Source: Portunus trituberculatus
Lineage: Eukaryota > Arthropoda > Malacostraca > Decapoda > Portunidae
NCBI RefSeq assembly: GCF_017591435.1
Contig: NC_059301.1
Span: 10,518,049 to 10,582,048 of the forward strand
Direction of reading: 5' to 3'
Length of the DNA: 64,000 nt
Positions 43,047 to 64,000 of the stretch are shown piece by piece. The number at the start of each line of letters is the position of its first letter. The stretch's first letter is position 1. The notes under the pieces are model-generated. The model saw nothing but the letters and a program-made list of their open reading frames with translations. It ran no database searches and was not told the DNA's origin. Position numbers and translations under genes: made by a program.

Positions 43047-43230
43047 ATTTAGACGATGCCTTCTGTGCTCTTTATACATAGTCTACTTTTGTAATACATA
43101 TGTAAAGGCACGTTGCTACTTGTTCTTCATTGACCACATATAATAATGTTAGCTGCTCATGTAATCTCCCCTTGTGAATTTGACAGTCAATTTGTTGTGC
43201 TCCATTTTTTATTTATTTTTTTTTTTTTAG

Positions 43231-43272
<42 letters not shown>
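43231..43272. repeat. (GT)n microsatellite
   Basis: Preceded by a T-rich run; no adjoining SINE or LINE. Confidence 0.95.
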
Positions 43273-43275
<3 letters not shown>

Positions 43276-43799
43276 AAGATTTATTAGATATTTTTCTCGA
43301 ATTTTAAATCTCAATTTTTATTGCCATTATTTAAAGATATATATTTTTTTGGAGAAAAATCCAAGAGATGGATTGCTGTCAGGTAACAGTGAGATGTAGG
43401 ATATCAAGGAATGTTCTGTAGCGAGAGTATGAAGGAAGATGTGAAAAGAAAAAAAAAATACCAATAGGAATTAATTTGCATCACAATGAATATAATAGCA
43501 GTACGTATTAGTAAGAGGAGGAGAAATATCAACACACATTAATTAAATATGTAAGAAAATGTTATTTCTTCCCAGTTTCTTACATATTATAACTATAAGA
43601 ATGAAAGTATTATTATTTTTTTAATTGTTTAAACTGCTATCAGTGTTTTTATTTGGAAAACAGAAAATATTTTCAGAGATGCACCGTTACAATCATTGGA
43701 TGCTTTTCACTGACGTCAGGTGCGTAGCTACACGTTTGACTGGTTTGTTACGGCTGTCTAAACTCAAAATTATCATGTACTTTACGCCGTTTGTGTGTG

Positions 43800-44058
43800 T
43801 GTAATTCACTGTTTGATCTGCTGCAGTCTCTGACGAGACAGCCAGACGTTACCCTACGGAACGAGCTCAGAGCTCATTATTTCCGATCTTGGGATAGGTC
43901 TGAGACCAGGCACACACCACACACCGGGACAACAAGGTCACAACTCCTCGATGTACATCCCGTACCTACTCACTGCTAGGTGAACAGGGGCTACACGTGA
44001 ACGGAGACACACCCAAATATCTCCACCCGGCCGGGGAATCGAACCCCGGTCATCTGTG
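43800..44058 (-). mobile_element. SINE-a, almost full length
   Basis: AATTCACTGTTTGATCTGC at the 3' end, core, and head up to the B box (GGAATCGAACCCCGG); the anticodon arm and A box are replaced by (GT)n at 44056. Confidence 0.85.
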
Positions 44059-44735
44059 TGTGTGTGTGTGTGTGTATTAAAATGTAGCAGAATTTTCATC
44101 TGTTGCATAAGGACTGTGACAAGATGAAGATAGTAATATTTAGTAATCTTCATCTTGCCATCTCACTTCACCATCTATGTAAGTACTTACATCTCCCTAT
44201 TCTGCCTCACATTTTGTATTCCTTCCTCTCCTTTCTCTCTCATTGTATATTCTGGGTTTCTTTTCTTATATTCTTCTCTTTTGACAAATTTCTTTCGTTG
44301 TACGTCTTAATTTTTCATTACCCTCTCTCCACTGACCTTTCCTGAAGAAGAGAGCGGACGGAGAGAAGTATTGACTGTCTGGGAAGATGGAATATGGTAT
44401 CCATTCTGCTCTGCCTCTACAAACGTTACTTTCGCTTTTGATTCTCTCCCTACATTTTTCGTGTAACATATAAGGACGGAATTCCCAAAGATTCCGGCGC
44501 TTTATTTCGACCTGTTGTAACATTCTTGAAAGTTACTGGGATTCTCAAAGGTGTTTTTTATATTGATAATTTGACAAAGATTCTGGGTATTGGAAATTAT
44601 TGGGGTTTCTCTAAGTGTTTTCATGATTTTAGAGATGTTCTCATTAGGATTTTCACTTGCATAGTTCCCGTGCAAGAATAATAGTGTATGTGTTTAGTCA
44701 ATGAGTGTGATTCCGAGCGTCTTATAGCTTGTATT

Positions 44736-44946
44736 AGCCTCTTGAGTACCATGACGCGTTTTCATATTCATTCTGCTTACCATCTGGTGATTTTATACAG
44801 CTTCAGAAACTTAATTAGGGGATTAAAATAGTGAAGACTCTGGCCATTAGTTTTCTGACCTTCATAGGCTCTTCCTAATGTCAATAAAATAGTCTAATCG
44901 TACACAAATTTTAAGGTAAAATTGTGTCTTAGTATTAAAGGGGTTA
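44736..44946. mobile_element. MITE, TTAA-type family, copy 2
   Basis: Same family as 19-216: GAGTACCATGACGCGTTTTC at the left end, TCATTCTGCTTACC..TGGTGA inside, and TCTTCCTAATGTCAATAAAA near the right. Ends are more diverged. Confidence 0.6.
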
Positions 44947-45189
44947 TGTTAGAGGCAGGGACTATTATGTTTGTTATGAAGTTTTCAGACAGACTATAAC
45001 AAATACATGCAATTTTATGCTGGTTAACGCGGTCAGAATGCCCCAACTAGTGCGGCTACTGTGTTTAGTTTCTCTGCTGATGTTTCAAGTATGACACTAT
45101 GACACTACGTAGTATTCTCGGTTTGAAAATGTGGATGCTTGTAGGAGAACATACGACAAAATATATAGCAATGAAACGTAATTTGTTGA

Positions 45190-45192
<3 letters not shown>

Positions 45193-45252
<60 letters not shown>

Positions 45253-45296
45253 TCTTCTTCTTCTTCTTCTTCTTCTTCTTCTTCTTCTTCTTCTTC

Positions 45297-45337
<41 letters not shown>
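45193..45337. repeat. Compound (CT)n-(CTT)n-(GT)n
   Basis: 45193-45249 (CT)n, 45248-45300 (TTC)n, 45301-45337 (GT)n with no spacer. Confidence 0.95.
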
Positions 45338-45339
<2 letters not shown>

Positions 45340-45419
45340 TCAATCGTTATTGACAGATGTACGAGCATGTGCGTGTCTGCCTAGGTAACTCAGGAAAAAA
45401 ATAAGCGCGAAAACCTGAA

Positions 45420-45467
<48 letters not shown>
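45420..45467. repeat. (GT)n microsatellite
   Basis: Isolated. Confidence 0.96.
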
Positions 45468-45472
<5 letters not shown>

Positions 45473-45812
45473 CTATTGAGTGTAATCGTCAATACATGGT
45501 GTGAGAGTGAAGCTAATGCCAGTGAACCTTTGTCGCGCTTCACTTGAGCCAACACTCACACTGTCCGTGGCTAACAGGCATCCCCTTTTTCACATGAGCT
45601 TAAGATTATCAAGACATAAGGGAAGCTACAGGAAAGCAGTTCATCTACACGTGACACTTAGGGTGTAATGGAAGTAAAATCTGTTTCCCCATTGTCCATA
45701 TCCATAAAGTTGTGTTATCTTCCCTTCAGGTTTCCGCTTCACTCGACACATTATCAGCCAGATATCTAGATTAACTCCATCATTTTACTTATCTACCACT
45801 ATAAACACGTAA

Positions 45813-45932
45813 TTCCACTACTACTACTACTACTGCTACCACCACCACTATTACTACTAATACAACTACTACTAATACTAATACTACTACTACTACTACC
45901 ACCACTACTATTGTTATTACTATTACTACTCA

Positions 45933-46025
<93 letters not shown>

Positions 46026-46059
46026 CTACTACCACACCACCACCACCACCACCACCACC

Positions 46060-46126
<67 letters not shown>

Positions 46127-46169
46127 CTGCTGCTGCTGCTGCTGCTACTATTACTAATACTGCTATTGT

Positions 46170-46212
<43 letters not shown>

Positions 46213-46225
46213 GTTATTACAACTA

Positions 46226-46277
<52 letters not shown>

Positions 46278-46313
46278 AACTACTACTACTACAACTACTA
46301 TTACTGTTACCAC
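45813..46313. repeat. 500-bp compound triplet repeat (CTA/CTG/CAC)n
   Basis: Alternating blocks of (ACT)n, (CTG)n and (CAC)n. The longest pure-like (CTG)n is 46062-46122. Reading frames across it are simple-sequence artefacts. Confidence 0.95.
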
Positions 46314-48550
46314 TCTTAAATATATCAGTAATATTAGCAGTGAGAGTAAGAATACTAAGAATAAGAGAAGGACGTCTTTGATGCCATTGTTTTCTATGCT
46401 CTTCTATAACAGTAGCTCTTTAATCATAACCACATACAATGGACGGTGAGCAATGCCTGATCAGTATAAGGCTTTGATGAATATCCAGGTTGACGTGTGT
46501 GTCGATGGTCGTAAGCGGTGATGTGGCTGCGACAGTTTAATCGAATACTCTGTAATAATAAAAGCTGAATCCCTCGCAATCTTCCCTTCTCCATTTCCAA
46601 TATCATGCCCTTTTGGTTCTCTGTGGACATCTTATAGGGAGCAACACACGCATTCAGCCACTGTTGTCTTGCGCTAACACCTTGAAATGAAAAGCTGTTT
46701 ATAACCATTCAACATACTTAATTTACTATCCATCGTGGCTTGAACATAACCTTCTTCATCGACATAGATTTGTTAAAAAGTAATAATAAATGCATAGATA
46801 GTTACGAAAAAGAAGCAATGGAACATACTAAGATTCAGAGGCATGTACTTGAATTATGATTATTACTACAATTACATTACAACGTCAATGTAAAAGGTTC
46901 TAAACGCATCTTTCAAGCGAAATGTGGAAATTAAAATCTGTATCGTCATTCCACATTGATGTTAAGTAGTATGTATTTCATCTATACGATATGTGTTAGA
47001 GAAAAAATATCGAGATTTGCTGGACTTTTGTCACAGAGGACTTTGACCTGCTCTTTGATAACATGCAATTTATCATCATACTATATAAACTGAAAAAAAT
47101 GATAACAAATTTGATGTTTAGATAAATAAATAAACAAATGATGATGATTATACGTTGCCTTAACGAAAATAACGATGCGATTCCACGATATCGATGGGAG
47201 ATTCCACGAAAACGATGCGAGTTTGCACGATAACTATGCGATTCCACACAACGAGAGTTTCCACGATAACAGTGCGAGTTTCCACGATAACGATGCGGGC
47301 GTGGCGATAGCTATATGACTTTGCAGTTCCTCTACCTACACGGCCACCAGCACGAACCCGTCCTGCCCAAGGGTTCGCCCCAGCAGTCCCGTGGGTGTGA
47401 GGGCAGTGACGATACAACCAAGGTTTTTACCATGGATACAACCTTGCCGCGTCTCACACGGCTCGCTATGAGCAATGACCTGCCACACACCACTCCCCAT
47501 CCACTGTCATGACGTGAGCCCTCTCACCCCAAAGGGATACCTCCTACTGCCAGTGTCTGGTGCATGGCACACAGCGTGCCCTCGTTCATGGCGAGCTGTT
47601 CAGCCCGGTGTCATTATAAGCAAAGGACTCTCCACCTGACTCCATGGAAGGAAAATAGAGATTTCCAAGAATGGAGGTCTTCGCAAAAAGTACGAGAGCC
47701 AGAATGTGTTCCACTCTTGCAGTTGAACAGTCAAAGGAAGAAATGTGGCATTATATTACCTGTAAAAGAGTGAGGGACGCCAGGTATGCATTCTCAAACA
47801 CTAAGGACTAACATTCGGTAAAATAGCCTTCCTTCGCCTGAATCTCAAAGCCTGTATAGCTTAACTTGAGATCATGCCAAATCATATCCTTCAGTCTATC
47901 ATAAGAATGTTCATCAGTAAGAAATGTCAAAATCTGGTTCGTTCATCTTCTTTCACTGACTCCTGACATATCCAAAAATGTATTTTGATTAATTCTGATA
48001 ACTTAAAGTGGGCGTTTTCTTTTTTTTTTTTTTATTATTAATAGTCTAGTGAAAGTTCAGACAAACATTGAGATTCATTAACGGTCAAACTTTGTATGAG
48101 AACCGAACCAATCTCTTATTGGGTCATCTAAGAAAGCACGGGGTTATAAAGCACACTTCCAAGAATTGATGTTCTGTGTTGTTAGATAAGTGCATGACTC
48201 AGTATCTGTTGACGTACGGTACTTGCTTTAGTTCATATTTTACTTGTCAGTCTTGTAGTACCTGCTGGTGATTCACTTATAATATCACCATAAAACACGC
48301 AATTTGTACGTAATGTAGAGTTATCGATCGCAAGTGTAACCCAGTTCTGAAGCATTACAAAAGGGACAATAGAAGGTGAGGTGGAACGCAGCAGAGGAGG
48401 AGTAGGAGGAGATGATGGTGGTGGTGGTGATGGTGGTGGTGGTGAAGGACGAGAGGTGGTGGTGGAGAAAGAGATTGTAAAAGGTCAACCAAATACATTC
48501 GATCAATACAAGAGTGATAAGGTCCTTCGTTTTAACTTGATGCAATAAAG
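46314..48550. other. Intergenic, partly GC-richer, no recognised gene
   Basis: 47300-47520 is GC- and CpG-richer with a 65-codon open frame (47315-47512) of no family I recognise. It could be a regulatory region or an unknown exon. 48412-48470 is a GGT-rich tract. Confidence 0.4.
47165..47303. repeat. Minisatellite, about six units of 20-28 bp
   Basis: Unit GATTCCACGATAACGATGCG with changes. Unlike the window's other tandem repeats it is CpG-rich and complex. Confidence 0.8.
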
Positions 48551-48567
48551 GAAGGACATAACAATTT

Positions 48568-48724
48568 GACGTCATCACCAATCGTATCATTAGAAGCTAC
48601 ACCGCCATCTTGTGATCTGTCCATTACAAAGCAACCAAGACCAGATACCCAATACGTCATGGGACCACACTGCCTGACAAACCAATGACCAATGAATAGC
48701 GGTGACCTGCTGTGGCGTGATTGG
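48568..48724 (+). promoter_or_regulatory. Probable SLC6 gene promoter: CRE and CCAAT boxes
   Basis: A perfect palindromic CRE (TGACGTCA, 48568-48575), CCAAT at 48578-48582, 48682-48686 and 48689-48693, and an inverted CCAAT (ATTGG) at 48720-48724, all within 240 bases of the ATG at 48808. No clear TATA box. The sites are seen; promoter function is inferred. Confidence 0.4.
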
Positions 48725-48807
48725 CTGCTGGAGTGGGGACCTTCCATTCGTACGGGTGTTTTTCCAAGTGCACGTGTCGGTGAGTGAGTGAGCGAGTCAG
48801 TAGCAGG

Positions 48808-63774
<14,967 letters not shown>

Positions 63775-64000
63775 GTAAGAGAGAGAGAGAGAGGGAGAGA
63801 GAGAGTGTGGAGGGTTGTGGGTGGATGGTTGGGAATCGATCAGTTACATGTTATCCAGTGAATCAAGGAGGAAAATTGGCTTAAAAGTTATGTTAGCTGA
63901 ATGATATCTCCTAAAAAAAGGTACAGAATAATGAAATATAAAGTAGTTCCCATTAAGAGGTTAGAAAATTAGATCAAGAGTGGAAGAATGTAGTAAATGT

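Noticed and set aside
45911..46381. 156-codon poly-Leu open frame
   Set aside because: Entirely within the triplet repeat; no start context, splice sites or conserved block.
46424..46708. Minus-strand 94-codon frame
   Set aside because: No recognisable family, no splice or promoter context; the length is expected by chance.

Overview
The window is eukaryotic nuclear DNA. It has spliced genes with GT-AG introns, very many long dinucleotide microsatellites ((CA)n, (GA)n, (AT)n), APE-type LINEs and tRNA-derived SINEs. The two genes and this repeat style suggest an arthropod, most likely a decapod crustacean such as a crab. That is inference from style and gene content; no species-specific marker is visible.

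Layout. (1) 1-2368: upstream DNA with a MITE copy and a possible GC-box/E2F-like promoter element. (2) 2423-29066, + strand: a complete 17-coding-exon gene for pecanex-like protein 4 (PCNX4). The exons sum to 4128 nt (1375 aa plus stop) and every splice phase agrees. Introns 15 and 16 are swollen by LINEs and SINEs separated by (CA)n or (GT)n tracts. (3) 29067-48550: non-coding. It holds SINEs in or next to the pcnx4 3' UTR, a 5'-truncated LINE, a 291-bp hAT-type MITE with an 8-bp target duplication, a 14-unit minisatellite, a 500-bp triplet-repeat block and long microsatellites. (4) 48550-64000, + strand: the 5' part of an SLC6 Na+/Cl- dependent transporter gene. It has a plausible CRE/CCAAT promoter, a candidate Cys/His-rich first exon, and ten further exons reaching TM8; the rest lies beyond the window.

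Most notable. (a) LINE and SINE copies are flanked on both sides by (CA)n in a fixed strand relation, as if the whole retroelement system targets (CA)n microsatellites. (b) The SLC6 protein looks like a monoamine transporter and keeps the Na+ and Cl- site residues, but has Gly where amine carriers have the TM1 aspartate. (c) Nearly identical LINE copies in opposite orientation flank the 150-nt, phase 0-0 exon 16 of pcnx4, an arrangement that favours exon circularisation or skipping. Apart from LINE remnants I see no other protein-coding gene. The tRNA-like sequences are SINE heads.
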